Under the pieces are notes generated by a model that saw only the letters and a list, made by a program, of their open reading frames with translations, was not told where the DNA came from and did not search any database. Below are positions 1-8,394 of a DNA stretch of 19,809 bases, piece by piece. Both the position numbers and the translations under genes were made by a program. Within the stretch, counting starts at the first letter, position 1; every line of letters begins with the position of its first letter. Source of the DNA: Euperipatoides rowelli (taxonomy: Eukaryota > Onychophora > Udeonychophora > Euonychophora > Peripatopsidae). The stretch lies in the NCBI GenBank assembly GCA_003024985.2, contig PXIH01S0000357.1; one strand, 5' to 3'.

Positions 1-82
1 GATGTTAATAGGCTATATTTGCTTATTATAGGCCTCTTAGAAATTGCTAAGAGGCCTATAATAAGTATAGCCTATTAACATC
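1..82. repeat. Near-perfect foldback (inverted repeat) at the window edge
   Basis: The left arm (1-40) and right arm (47-82) are complementary over 36 bp, with one 4-nt bulge (TTTG at 18-21) and a 6-nt loop (41-46, AAATTG). The arms contain the words AATAGGCTATA and AGGCCTCTTAG. The left arm begins exactly at base 1, so the structure may continue upstream. It could be a foldback element, a hairpin RNA source, or an artefact at a contig end. The pairing is certain and its nature is not. Confidence 0.8.
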
Positions 83-639
83 TGGTACAAATAACTTGAG
101 GCGCAAGATTTCACGACCAAACTCATAAAGGCATACCTATCGGCAAACAATATGTTCGCTTTGATGGGTATATTATATGTGATTTTCTGAATACTGATCT
201 GTACCTATTACATTAATGATGCCATTTTATGATATGTATTATGCAGTTGTTTGTATAATGAATTAAGAAACCAATTGTAGACATTTCATAAATATTAATT
301 TGTTCTTTTATTAAATTATAGCGATTAAATTTATGAAAATGTTATATTAAATAAGAAAACTTATTTTTTGTGAAGTAAAATTGAATTGGATCACATGAAA
401 ATTTTAGGATGTCGCGACATCTGCTTGTAGTCAGATAAACAAAAGTTGTACCATACTAAAATGTAAATACAATTGCGCACTAAATGGATTTTATTGCAGC
501 AAGAGGTTGCTACTTATGTGATGATTTATTATTCACCAAGTCTGCTGCACTGAAAGCCATGTTGTAATAAGGTAGGATTAGTTATTAAAATGGATTAAGA
601 AGTGATGCTTTTAGATATTTAGGGCAATATAAATTAAAG
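83..639. other. AT-rich non-coding stretch
   Basis: No open frame with recognisable protein similarity was seen on either strand. A slightly less AT-rich patch (84-180) follows the foldback, with no motif I can name. Confidence 0.6.
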
Positions 640-946
640 AGCCATTAATTAAAAGTTTTATTACAATAATATGTATGGCTATATGCACATTTTATAGTTT
701 AAATTAATAATCTCATAATTCAAAATAATACTCCAGCAAAGCTTAATACCATACGTTAAAGTGATTGATGAAGAGTTGATTTGAATCTTATAAATTTTAT
801 ATTCCCCAAATAAATTCAAAAGCCGAATAAATTTAAAACCATTTTGATCCTTAAAAGTCTGTTATTAAAATATGTGCTTTTATAGTTTAAATTAGGAATC
901 TCTAAATTCAAAATAATACACCAAAAATAATTCTCCAGCAAAGCTA
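640..946. repeat. Two diverged direct repeat copies (~640-745 and ~838-946)
   Basis: Copy A (core 682-742) and copy B (core 872-946) share, in order, TGTG/TGCA...TTTTATAGTTTAAATTA, AATCTC, AATTCAAAATAATAC and CTCCAGCAAAGCT. Copy B has a ~14-nt insertion before the last block. Similarity extends upstream (CCATT...TTAAAAGT...TTATTA), giving an offset near 190 bp. Copy A ends in a frame reading N-T-P-A-K-L-N, which resembles the C-terminal motif of Penelope-like retroelements. That would make both copies short retroelement tails, but the protein match is very short. Confidence 0.5.
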
Positions 947-959
947 TTTAGGTTTACAT

Positions 960-1390
960 GATTTAAAAAAATATTACTGTGGGTAATTATTTCCTATTAC
1001 CTCCGCCGATTCATTAATTGCTAAGTTGACGTGAATTGCTTCAATCTTTTGATGTTTAATAAATGCATTTTTTATTTTTGCATATATGTGATGTCGCTCC
1101 ATTGTATATACCCCAGATGTCATCAAATGTTGTAGTGTGGGGTGCTGCTCTTGCTTTATCTTCATTTGTATTTTGTGCAGTGTGTGATTATTCTTGCACT
1201 TTGGTTGTTCATGTTGTAATAATTTGTGCGGCCTTCTGAAGCTTTATGCCCACATTTTTGGCAGTATTAATACTTGTACGCTCTTTGTGGCTCTGGTCTG
1301 GTGGAGGGTTGAGTTTTGGTTTGACTCCTTTTGTTGAATGTGCTTTTCCTTTGGGTATAGGTATGAAAGGCTTTTACGCATGTGTAAGGG
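960..1390 (-). pseudogene. Unassigned decayed coding-like island
   Basis: This block is visibly less AT-rich than its surroundings. On the minus strand two stretches look coding. From about 1341 to 1160 a Lys/Arg/Pro-rich segment leads into a Cys pair (Y-C-Q-K-C-G-H-K, then EGRTNYYNM), reminiscent of small zinc-knuckle tails of transposases, with an in-frame stop between the two parts. From 1165 to 974 there is a 63-codon ORF that I do not recognise. Frame changes are needed to join the pieces, so this is probably a broken mobile-element gene. A host exon cannot be excluded for 974-1165. No function is claimed. Confidence 0.3.
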
Positions 1391-1651
1391 TTAACGTGTT
1401 GTAAAAAAAAACAAAAAACAAATAAATGAACAAATCTTTTGTTATAATTTTATTATGTTAACCAATTATTTTAATTGTATGAATTTAAATAGTAAATAAT
1501 ATTAATATTTTTTATAACAATTGTTCAATTTATAACGTTTATAACAATGCTTATAACAATAGCAAAGTCTTGCTGGAGAATTCTGCAGGCTAGCCCATTC
1601 TTCAAGTAATAATTGTTCAAAGATATCATTGCTCTGGAGGAGTATTCTTAT

Positions 1652-2011
1652 CAAGGGTGTCCACAGGGGGGGGGGACAAGGGTGGGCAGCTAACCCTCCC
1701 CCTTGTAAAAATGAGATCAACCAAAAATATAGGTATTTAATATAAAGTTGTCCAACTTTAATAATATTACAAGTGTGAAGTACTGATTAATTATTAATAT
1801 TTATAATGAAAAATATAGACTCTTTGACTATTTCCTTACAACCAAAAAAAAAAAAAAAAAAAAAAGCTTATCAAAATATTTATAATGAAAAATATAGACT
1901 CTTTGACTTTTCCTTACAACCAAAAAAAAAGCTTATCAAAATATTTACAATCAAATCAAAAATTTTCATCGCCCCCCCCACTCCCTGAAATTTTTTCTGC
2001 GGACACCCTTG
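1652..2011. mobile_element. Non-autonomous hAT-type element (360 bp MITE-like)
   Basis: The left end CAAGGGTGTCCACAG and the reverse complement of the right end CAAGGGTGTCCGCAG form 15-bp terminal inverted repeats with one mismatch. The element is flanked by exact 8-bp duplications ATTCTTAT (1644-1651 and 2012-2019), which fit the hAT target consensus nTnnnnAn. It carries no transposase. A G10 run lies 14 bp inside the left end and a C8 run (1972-1979) inside the right end. It sits inside the Penelope-like remnant, so it is younger than that element. Confidence 0.88.
1796..1945. repeat. Internal tandem duplication with poly-A, inside the 360-bp hAT element
   Basis: Two near-identical units (from 1796 and from 1875) read AATATTTATAATGAAAAATA, then a segment ending CCTTACAACC, an A run and GCTTATCA. 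A third, partial unit starts at about 1938 (AATATTTACAATC). The A run is 22 nt in unit 1 (1844-1865) and 9 nt in unit 2 (1922-1930), which accounts for most of the length difference. Confidence 0.85.
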
Positions 2012-2205
2012 ATTCTTATGTCCTTCCAGTTTATTGAGTGATTATCTTTTGTTGCATGGTGGGCTACTGCTGACTTGTTAAGATATTTTATTTTATGGTT
2101 TTGCTCTGATTTTCAGCAGTTCTTTCTTAAGACATCTTATTGTTTGGCCTACATAGCAATAGTTACAGTTATTATAGTTGGGAGTAGCCCAATTGAAATG
2201 TCCCT

Positions 2206-2455
2206 TTTTAAAAAAAAAACTGGTAAAAAAATAATAAAAAAATTTAAATAAAATTTTAATGACACCAAAAGTCTACAAAACATTGCCTATTCCTAATCTA
2301 CTCTATATGCTTACGAAGTTATATAAAATAGTTAGAAATTAAAAATTAATGTACGGTTGTAACCCCATGTTTGTTAAAGGAAAAGCTTTAAATTTGACAA
2401 TAATCTACATACAAATGTATTGGTGTCAGAGGCCATTATATTTAAAGTAATCATA
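2206..2455. other. AT-rich non-coding stretch
   Basis: No gene or repeat is recognised. It separates the Penelope-like remnant from the second hAT-type element. Confidence 0.6.
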
Positions 2456-2463
2456 GTAAATAT

Positions 2464-2515
2464 CAAGGCCATAGCCAGATATTTTTTTCAGGGGGGGGGG
2501 GGGATATTGATATAC

Positions 2516-2596
<81 letters not shown>

Positions 2597-3186
2597 GTAC
2601 TAAAACAGGCAAGATTTGACAAACCATTGTTGTCTTATAGGTCAAAATCTACCGTAGGCCCAAATAGAAAAAAATGTTACTAGCAGTCATAGGCCTAATT
2701 TAAATTGCATTTTTAACTTTTCTGTTAGAAAAATCAAAGGCTGAAAGTACAGTATAGGAAAGAGGGACGGAGAGTAATGTAAATAAGAACACAACATTTT
2801 GCAACATAAAACATCTCAAAACAACAGCAATACCGAAAAGGCTACAGAGTACAGAACATTGATACTAATGTAATGTAAGTATCTCGCGCTCCAAGCGGAA
2901 TTCCTCTTCAACTACCTTTTCAGAAATCGTCATCCCCAATGCCTGCGGCAATTGAATATTTGAAAATCCCTATTCATCAACATTACACATAAATTTTATT
3001 CCACAATCCCCATTTTATTTATTTATTATTCTCTCTTCTCTCTACTCATCATTACTTTATACATTTTCTATTTTCACACACATTATAAATATTGTTTATA
3101 CTTTCATAATATTGTACATTGTACAAATTATTTCCGGGGGGGGGGGGTCAACCCCAACACCCCCCCTCCCCTTGGCTATGGCCCTG
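2464..3186. mobile_element. Non-autonomous hAT-type element (723 bp) with G-run termini
   Basis: The left end CAAGGCCATAGCCA and the reverse complement of the right end CAGGGCCATAGCCA are terminal inverted repeats of 14 bp with one mismatch. Exact 8-bp duplications GTAAATAT (2456-2463 and 3187-3194) fit nTnnnnAn. Both ends carry a homopolymer G run just inside the repeat: G13 at 2491-2503 on the left, and a C-rich stretch plus G12 (3136-3147) on the right. No transposase similarity is seen inside. The interior holds a long (ATA)n microsatellite and a less AT-rich block (2690-2960) that I do not recognise. Confidence 0.87.
2516..2596. repeat. (ATA)27 trinucleotide microsatellite
   Basis: An uninterrupted ATA/AAT repeat of 81 bp, lying 12 bp after the G13 run inside the 723-bp hAT-type element. 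The poly-Ile and poly-Leu frames through it are artefacts of the repeat. Confidence 0.97.
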
Positions 3187-3194
3187 GTAAATAT

Positions 3195-3319
3195 AATATA
3201 TTTTCCTAATTTAAAAATAAATCTCCCCTCCAACGGGAGAAGAGATGTATTTTTTTTTTGAGGTTAATCAATTAAATTCGCCAGATAATTTTTACAATTA
3301 TTACACCAGAAACAGGTTC
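3195..3319. other. AT-rich spacer with a short hairpin
   Basis: TCTCCC...GGGAGA near 3222-3240 can form a 6-bp stem. A T9-10 run follows at about 3250. Nothing else is seen. Confidence 0.5.
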
Positions 3320-3490
3320 CTAAAATGTTAACAAGGGCTGCTTACTTGGAAAAACCCAAAGTGAGCTGTTATAGCTAGGGAAACAACCGTTCCTTAACTG
3401 CCCAAGCCGAGACGCGTACCTGTACACCTCAGCATATGCCTTCGGTTCATCAAACGGAGGCGAATCCGCTCGACCATGCAACCGAGACAT
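3320..3490 (-). mobile_element. tRNA-derived SINE-like sequence (candidate)
   Basis: This ~170-bp block is distinctly more GC-rich than its flanks. On the minus strand TGGTCGAGCGG (3476-3466) matches the RNA polymerase III A box of a tRNA-Leu/Ser-like gene. GGTTGTTTCCC (3388-3378) is a weak B-box candidate about 78 bp downstream, a distance compatible with a long variable arm. Clean cloverleaf arms are not evident, so a working tRNA is unlikely. The following sequence (CAGCTCACTTTGGG...) may be the SINE body. The family is not recognised, and a tRNA pseudogene is the alternative. Confidence 0.4.
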
Positions 3491-3665
3491 ATAGTATATT
3501 TTCCTCTAACTAATTTTAAGCAAGGAAATCCTGCTTTAAAAAAAAGAATCAATATTGGGAAAGAAAATAACAATAACTGATACCTCCTTTTTCTTAGCTG
3601 CTCATAATGTTATATTATCAGCCATGAATAAACCATTTCTCATTTTGTTTTCAATGTTTCTTTAA
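3491..3665. other. AT-rich non-coding stretch
   Basis: Nothing recognisable on either strand. Confidence 0.6.
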
Positions 3666-3727
3666 GCAATAGTTTTCATGTACAGAATGCTAGAGTATTG
3701 AATCATGACCTGCATGAAAACTATTGC
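3666..3727. repeat. 62-nt hairpin, pre-miRNA-sized
   Basis: GCAATAGTTTTCATG (3666-3680) is perfectly complementary to CATGAAAACTATTGC (3713-3727). Three more pairs (CAG 3683-3685 with CTG 3710-3712) form across a 2-nt bulge, leaving a loop of about 24 nt. Length and shape fit a microRNA precursor or a very small foldback element. I do not recognise a known mature microRNA in either arm. Flanking pairing is weak, so this is a structural call only. Confidence 0.6.
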
Positions 3728-4731
3728 AGCAAATCTGTATAGGAAGAGAAGGGTTTAATGTAAAATAATAGAAAAAAGTTATAACAACATCTGTATAAAA
3801 TTGTTTATATTAAATTATAAACTCTCTTGATTATTGAATATCTTTTCCTAATTAGAAGTTTATATTGTTAATTCGATCACAACATAATAAATAGCTAAAA
3901 GCTGCCATATTATATTAAATACGACAAGTTATTAATAGACTAGATATTTGATTCTACATATTTTAACCTTTACAAATATATAGTTTCTTACTATTTTTTA
4001 ATGTCATAAATAATGCAAAGAAAATCTAATATTTGTGTCTATGAATATTTATGGAAGAATATAAAAATTATGAATAAAATATTAGTTTATATTCTTAATT
4101 AAATTGTTTACCGTTTCATTCGGAGAAATAAATTTAGTAATTTTGCATTCGGTGAAAGAAATTCAAGTTATTAAAAAACTATTAAAAATCAATTGATTGA
4201 AAAAAAAAAAAAAAAGAATTAAAAACTCTAAATTTTTTCAGGAAAAACAATTTAAACGAAATAATGTCATGAGAGTCTGTAGGCACTAAATCCAAGTTAA
4301 ATTTTAGTCAACATTTTCACGCCATTGTTATTTCTCTTTATTTATTTATTTTCTCAAGTTGTCTAAGCAATGCTTTTCAACTTTACATCGATTTATAAAA
4401 AGGCATATTTAAAGGGAAGTTCACAGCACTCAAATCAAAATAATACATAATCATAAAAGTGAAAGTATAGTTAAACACAGAGATGAGTTACAATCAACTG
4501 TATAATACAAAAAAAAAAAAGATATTTTGTCTACATTTTACTCAAAATATAACTAACTGTTTCATTGTGTTGTTTGTGTGGATGTGTCTGACTATTATTC
4601 AACCCAAGATTCGGGTTTCATTGCTGGGTAACAAGATTACTATTCCAGGCTATGGATTAAGATGAAGTATTTAGTTGAATTTTTAAAATCAGGGATTATA
4701 GTATTCATCTAATCAACTCCTTACTTTGTAA
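3728..4731. other. AT-rich non-coding stretch
   Basis: No gene recognised. It contains an A run near 4200-4215 and a short chance ORF (4483-4665) without recognisable similarity. Confidence 0.6.
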
Positions 4732-5852
4732 GAGTTAGAGTTAGAATTAGATAAAAGAGTATAAGCCCAGTGGGCTTTTAACCCTCTAAGTAAACATTAA
4801 TACAAAGACATATTACAATGACAAGACCATTATCAAATACAATCACAACAAACATAATCTATCAATCATTCTTTCTACATTTCAATTAAAAGGCAATTTG
4901 CAAAATTTACTGCTATCTCTGAGATATACGTCCAGATTTTTCTTGAAGTTATCCATTGATTTTGCCTCAAACAAAACTGAAGGAAGTTCATTCCATAAAT
5001 CAACATTTCTGTTTAAAATAAACTTAGTTCTTCTATTATTTGCTCTATAATTTACATCTACCTTATATGGATTTATTTTTCTGGTTATAGACAAAGAAAT
5101 CTTGAACAGGTTCTCTACATTATTCAGAATCACTATATTCCTATACATGAAAATCATGTCTCCCCTGCAGAATCTTTGCGTGGGAGACAACACTCCTTTT
5201 AACTTAGCCAATCTTTTAGCATATACTATATCAAAAAAACCATCAACCCGTTTAGTGAACGCTCGGAATCTCNTCTCCAATTTTACCACATCAGACTTAT
5301 ACAATATAAAAACACTTGATGAACAATAATCGAAGATTGGCTGTATATATGTAGGCTATTATATAAAATGGCAAATGCTCTTGGTGTTAAATACTTCACA
5401 TTATTTTTTATAATAGCAAATTGAACATTTGCCCTCATTAGTATATTATCAATATTATAAGTAAAGGATAACCTCCTGTCATAGATCACTCCTAAATCAG
5501 ACATTTTGTCATAGTTCGTTATGATTGAACCGTTCAACATATATGAACTAAGCGATTTTCTCTATTTGAATCTAATGCATCCAGTCTTTTTAAAGTTTAG
5601 TTTGAGGCCATTAGAGACAAGCCATTCATATGTGGTATATATGTCATCTTGTAACAGCTGCTCATCTTCTCTTGATCTCAAACCATGAAGTAACTTTATA
5701 TCGTCAGCATATATCATAATTTTGGTTTTTATCAACCGTGGCAAATCGGACAGCATAATGTTAAACAAACAACCAGACAAAACCGACCCTTGCGGGAATC
5801 CACACTTCATCTCAAATACCTCAGAGACACCATTTTTTAATTTTACTATTAT
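4732..5852 (-). mobile_element. 5'-truncated LINE (CR1/L2/Jockey-like group)
   Basis: On the minus strand this copy runs from mid reverse transcriptase (about 5852) through the C-terminal domain to a 3' UTR. The UTR holds a 7-bp hairpin (AAGCCCA-G-TGGGCTT, 4763-4777) and ends in a hexamer tail, TAATTC then TAACTC twice (4749-4732). 5' truncation and a short 3' microsatellite are the normal products of target-primed reverse transcription in this LINE group. The exact clade cannot be set from this fragment. No target duplication was found. Confidence 0.8.
4882..5852 (-). pseudogene. LINE reverse transcriptase, C-terminal half, broken
   Basis: The reading starts near 5846 with V-K-L-K-N-G-V-S-E-V-F-E and continues to the RT motif C-G-F-P-Q-G-S-V-L-S (5804-5775). 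The catalytic Y-A-D-D is intact at 5711-5700, followed by N-G-L-K-L-N-F-K-K-T. An in-frame TAG at 5564-5562 interrupts, after which the same frame continues through D-L-G-V-I-Y-D-R-R-L-S-F. A frameshift near 5340-5365 moves the reading to a frame giving F-D-Y-C-S-S and then Y-K-S-D-V-V-K-L. It ends with the LINE C-terminal signature W-N-E-L-P-S...F-K-K-N-L-D-V-Y-L and a stop at 4882. One ambiguous base (N) lies at 5273. The N-terminal RT motifs and endonuclease are absent, so it is not functional. Confidence 0.85.
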
Positions 5853-6134
5853 TATTTTTTTAGTATCTTTATTTTAATCTAAAATATTTTATTATTTTGA
5901 TATTTAAAAACTTTACTTGTTAGAAAATCTATGTAACAAAATTCTTCTTCTCATGGCATTTAAATGATAATTTGTTTATTGATTCAAAACGAAGTCCAGT
6001 ACATTGATTAAATTAAAAAAAAATGCCTTTTTTTACTCATCTGTAATAATTAAATTATGTAGATTTAATTTTTTATTTATAGAAAAATTAGGTGCATAAA
6101 TTGTGATGTATAAAAAATTTGAAATGAAAATATA
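5853..6134. other. AT-rich non-coding stretch
   Basis: Very T/A-rich, with no recognisable feature. It lies beyond the 5' truncation point of the minus-strand LINE. Confidence 0.6.
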
Positions 6135-6240
6135 TTAACCCTTTAGTACATGGATGAGGAACGAGCAGTGTTTTGAATTGTTTTGTGCGACCTTTTCATA
6201 TATTTTTTTTCAAAAGGCCATGTGCGGCCTTTTAATGTGG
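6135..6240. mobile_element. Possible piggyBac-type left terminus (single end)
   Basis: TTAA (6135-6138) is followed by CCCTTTAGTACATGG, which fits the TTAA target plus CCYTTT-type start of piggyBac inverted repeats. A subterminal stem, AAAAGGCC (6212-6219) with GGCCTTTT (6226-6233), lies inside. I could not find a matching right end ending in AAAGGGTTAA. TTAACCCTTT can occur by chance, so this is a weak call. Confidence 0.35.
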
Positions 6241-6542
6241 CCTTTTCGCTTATTTTGCCAATTATACATTTTCATTTTATTTTATAAATTATACATTATC
6301 AAATGGTTTGTTTTTATTAATCAAAATAAAAGTTATAGATCTATTGATTGTTGTTCTGTAGTTGGTGCCTGTCATATCATTGATTTGTTAAGATAACTGT
6401 TAGTGCTCAGTGCAACGTCAGTTTCATTTGAAAACATCAGTTTGATTTCACCGTATTGTAATGAGGTGAATGAATAGAATTTTTGGTTTGTTTATTCAGT
6501 AATTTTTCATAATTTTATTACATAATTCCATTTCAAGATTAA

Positions 6543-6653
6543 ATGCTGTGTTTACTTTGTGATAAAGTGATATCAAATCAAGATGTGCTTGAGATCCTAA
6601 ACTCTCACCTGGAAGATGACAAACTGAAGCTAAAAACAACAATGCTGGAATAA
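6543..6653 (+). pseudogene. Small ORF resembling the BED zinc finger of a hAT transposase
   Basis: A 36-codon ORF begins ATG-CTG-TGT and reads M-L-C-L-L-C-D-K-V-I-S-N, then L-E-I-L-N-S-H-L-E-D-D-K, ending TAA. The C-x2-C...V-[IL]-S-N...L-x-x-H-L-E layout matches N-terminal BED fingers of Charlie/ZBED-type hAT transposases, where a second His normally follows a few residues after the first. Here that position is Asp/Lys, so metal binding is probably lost. No DDE or dimerisation domain follows. It could be a fragment of an autonomous partner of the local hAT elements. Chance similarity remains possible given the short length. Confidence 0.45.
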
Positions 6654-6659
6654 GATACT

Positions 6660-8394
6660 TACTCACTTTTAGCAATATTTTATCTCAAGTCATTAAGATA
6701 TTATATTTAGTTTATTTAACCTAAACCAATATTTTTTTTTATACTTTTGGATTGTTTGTTCATTTTGAAAAACAACTTGATAGGCTAATTTTATATTAAA
6801 TTAATTCATTATGTTTTCTGCATGCTTTTGGCTTTAGTAAAGCTACACATCGTTTTGAAACAGAAAATAATGTACAATATAAGTATGTAACATACAAAAA
6901 CAACAAAAATAAGATTAATATAAAAAAAAAAGACATTTTGACTTATAATAAGTAGTTTATATATTATTTCTCTTTTCCTTCATTCCTCTAGGCATATTCT
7001 GTGTATGGAAAACAATATATTTATATATTTTTTCACAAAAAATGCAGTAGCAGTTATTAATATCCATAATTTTTTTTTTTCTATTTAAGCTCTGTATGTA
7101 GTCTGGTATAAACTGTTAACAAATACCATATAACTTTGGTCGAACTTCATTTTCAATACTTTTTTACTTTTAAAGATGGTCAATTTTTTGAATAAACACA
7201 CGATAGTAGACAGTTTTTTTTCTTCTTTTCCCTGTACCTTGGCACAACTGAGATTTCATGATTTTTTTTTTAAAGTAATAATGAGATCATAAATTGAATT
7301 TCATTTATATTCCATTTCTTGAATGACTAATCTTTCAAAATTATTGAAATTTATTCCAAGACCTTTAAGAGAACCACAAATATTATTGACAACTTTTAAT
7401 ACAGTACGTTTAATTTTGCTCCAGCTTTTCTTTTTTAATAACATATTCATTTGTTAAATCCCACCATTTGTTACTTGAATTAAAGTACTTAAGAGACATG
7501 CATATTATTTATTAGATCTAAACATGAAGAATAATATTATTCCATTCCATTTAGTAATGGCTTCTTAAACATTTGCTTTTATTTCTTTTTTCAATATTTA
7601 TTTAATAGTTTATGTACTGTATTTTTGTTTAAATAGACTATACCATACTGTATACACAATATACCCTTTGTTTTAGTTATGTATATCACTTTTCAATTTG
7701 ATTTATTTTCATCAAATTCACTTCAAATAATATTTTTCTTGAGAATTTATTGTTAATATAAATAAATGTCTGAAAGTCATAATTTCAAATTTTAGTTTTT
7801 TCTTGAAACATATATATATTTATAGGAAGGCTAATCCTGCTTTTCTATTGTCAGCTTTATGTGCATCCAATAGCTACCATCACATTTCTATTGAAGATGG
7901 GATTGTTGAGTTGAAGATTTTGCACATATCTATGCATTACTAGGACTTTTTTTTTCTTGTTATTTTTTTTGTAAATTTTTTGTTATTTTTTAACAATTTC
8001 ATGTTATTTTTTTTTTAAATGTCTTGTTTTTTCTTGCTACATTTTTGTAAAATTCTTATTTTTTATGTATAAATTTCTTATTATAGTTTATTTTTTTCTT
8101 GTTAATTTTTGTAAACTTCTTAATTTTTTAATACTTGATTTATAATTTATTTTTTAATTCATTATGTAAATACAAATGGGTAGCATTACAGACTATTCAG
8201 CATTAATACAATTATTATTTTTTTTAAACATATTTTAAGCATAAAAAATTGTTTGCAGATATTTAATATTTTTTTTTAAAAAACAAACAAACACATGTTA
8301 ATAAATTAAATATTAAAAGTATAAAAAGAATACATATAGTCCAAATTAATGAAATAAGCATTAATTAAAAAAGCACTGGATTCAGCACTGTAAT
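6660..8394. other. Long AT-rich non-coding stretch with a T-biased block
   Basis: No gene recognised. From about 7940 to 8160 the plus strand is extremely T-rich and loosely repetitive, with recurring CTTGTTA(T)TTTTTGTAAA and TTCTTATTTTT words, like an eroded simple repeat. Confidence 0.6.

Larger units (their letters stand above)
1510..2205 (-). pseudogene. Penelope-like retroelement, C-terminal GIY-YIG endonuclease remnant, split by a hAT insertion
   Basis: Penelope-like elements encode a reverse transcriptase followed by a GIY-YIG endonuclease. Read on the minus strand from about 2205, a Cys pair leads into Y-V-G-Q-T (2130-2170), which matches the YIG half of the nuclease core. A frameshift or stops follow near 2070-2085. 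The frame then gives S-A-V-A-H-H...N-H-S-I-N-W-K-D-I-R (ending near 2012), the usual H...H.INW segment. It resumes after the 1652-2011 insertion as I-L-L-Q-S-N-D-I-F-E-Q...E-E-W-A-S-L-Q-N-S-P-A (1650-1565), the typical C-terminal tail. Removing the insertion and one 8-bp duplicate restores continuous codons. Stops and the missing reverse transcriptase make it a dead fragment. A GIY-YIG fragment from another retroelement is the main alternative. Confidence 0.65.

Noticed and set aside
2420-2683. Opposing ORFs with long Ile and Leu runs
   Set aside because: They are read-throughs of the (ATA)27 microsatellite inside a hAT-type element.
3378-3490. Functional tRNA-Leu or tRNA-Ser gene
   Set aside because: The A box is good, but the B box is weak and paired acceptor and anticodon arms are not evident. 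A SINE head or tRNA pseudogene is more likely.
4732-4752. Telomere-like repeat (GAGTTA)n
   Set aside because: Only three imperfect hexamers, located exactly at a LINE 3' end, so a retroelement tail explains them.
5102-5329. Plus-strand ORF over the LINE
   Set aside because: It is an antisense shadow of the minus-strand LINE C-terminal coding region.
6154-6396. 80-codon Phe-rich ORF
   Set aside because: It spans T runs and the AAAAGGCC hairpin and shows no similarity I can recognise.
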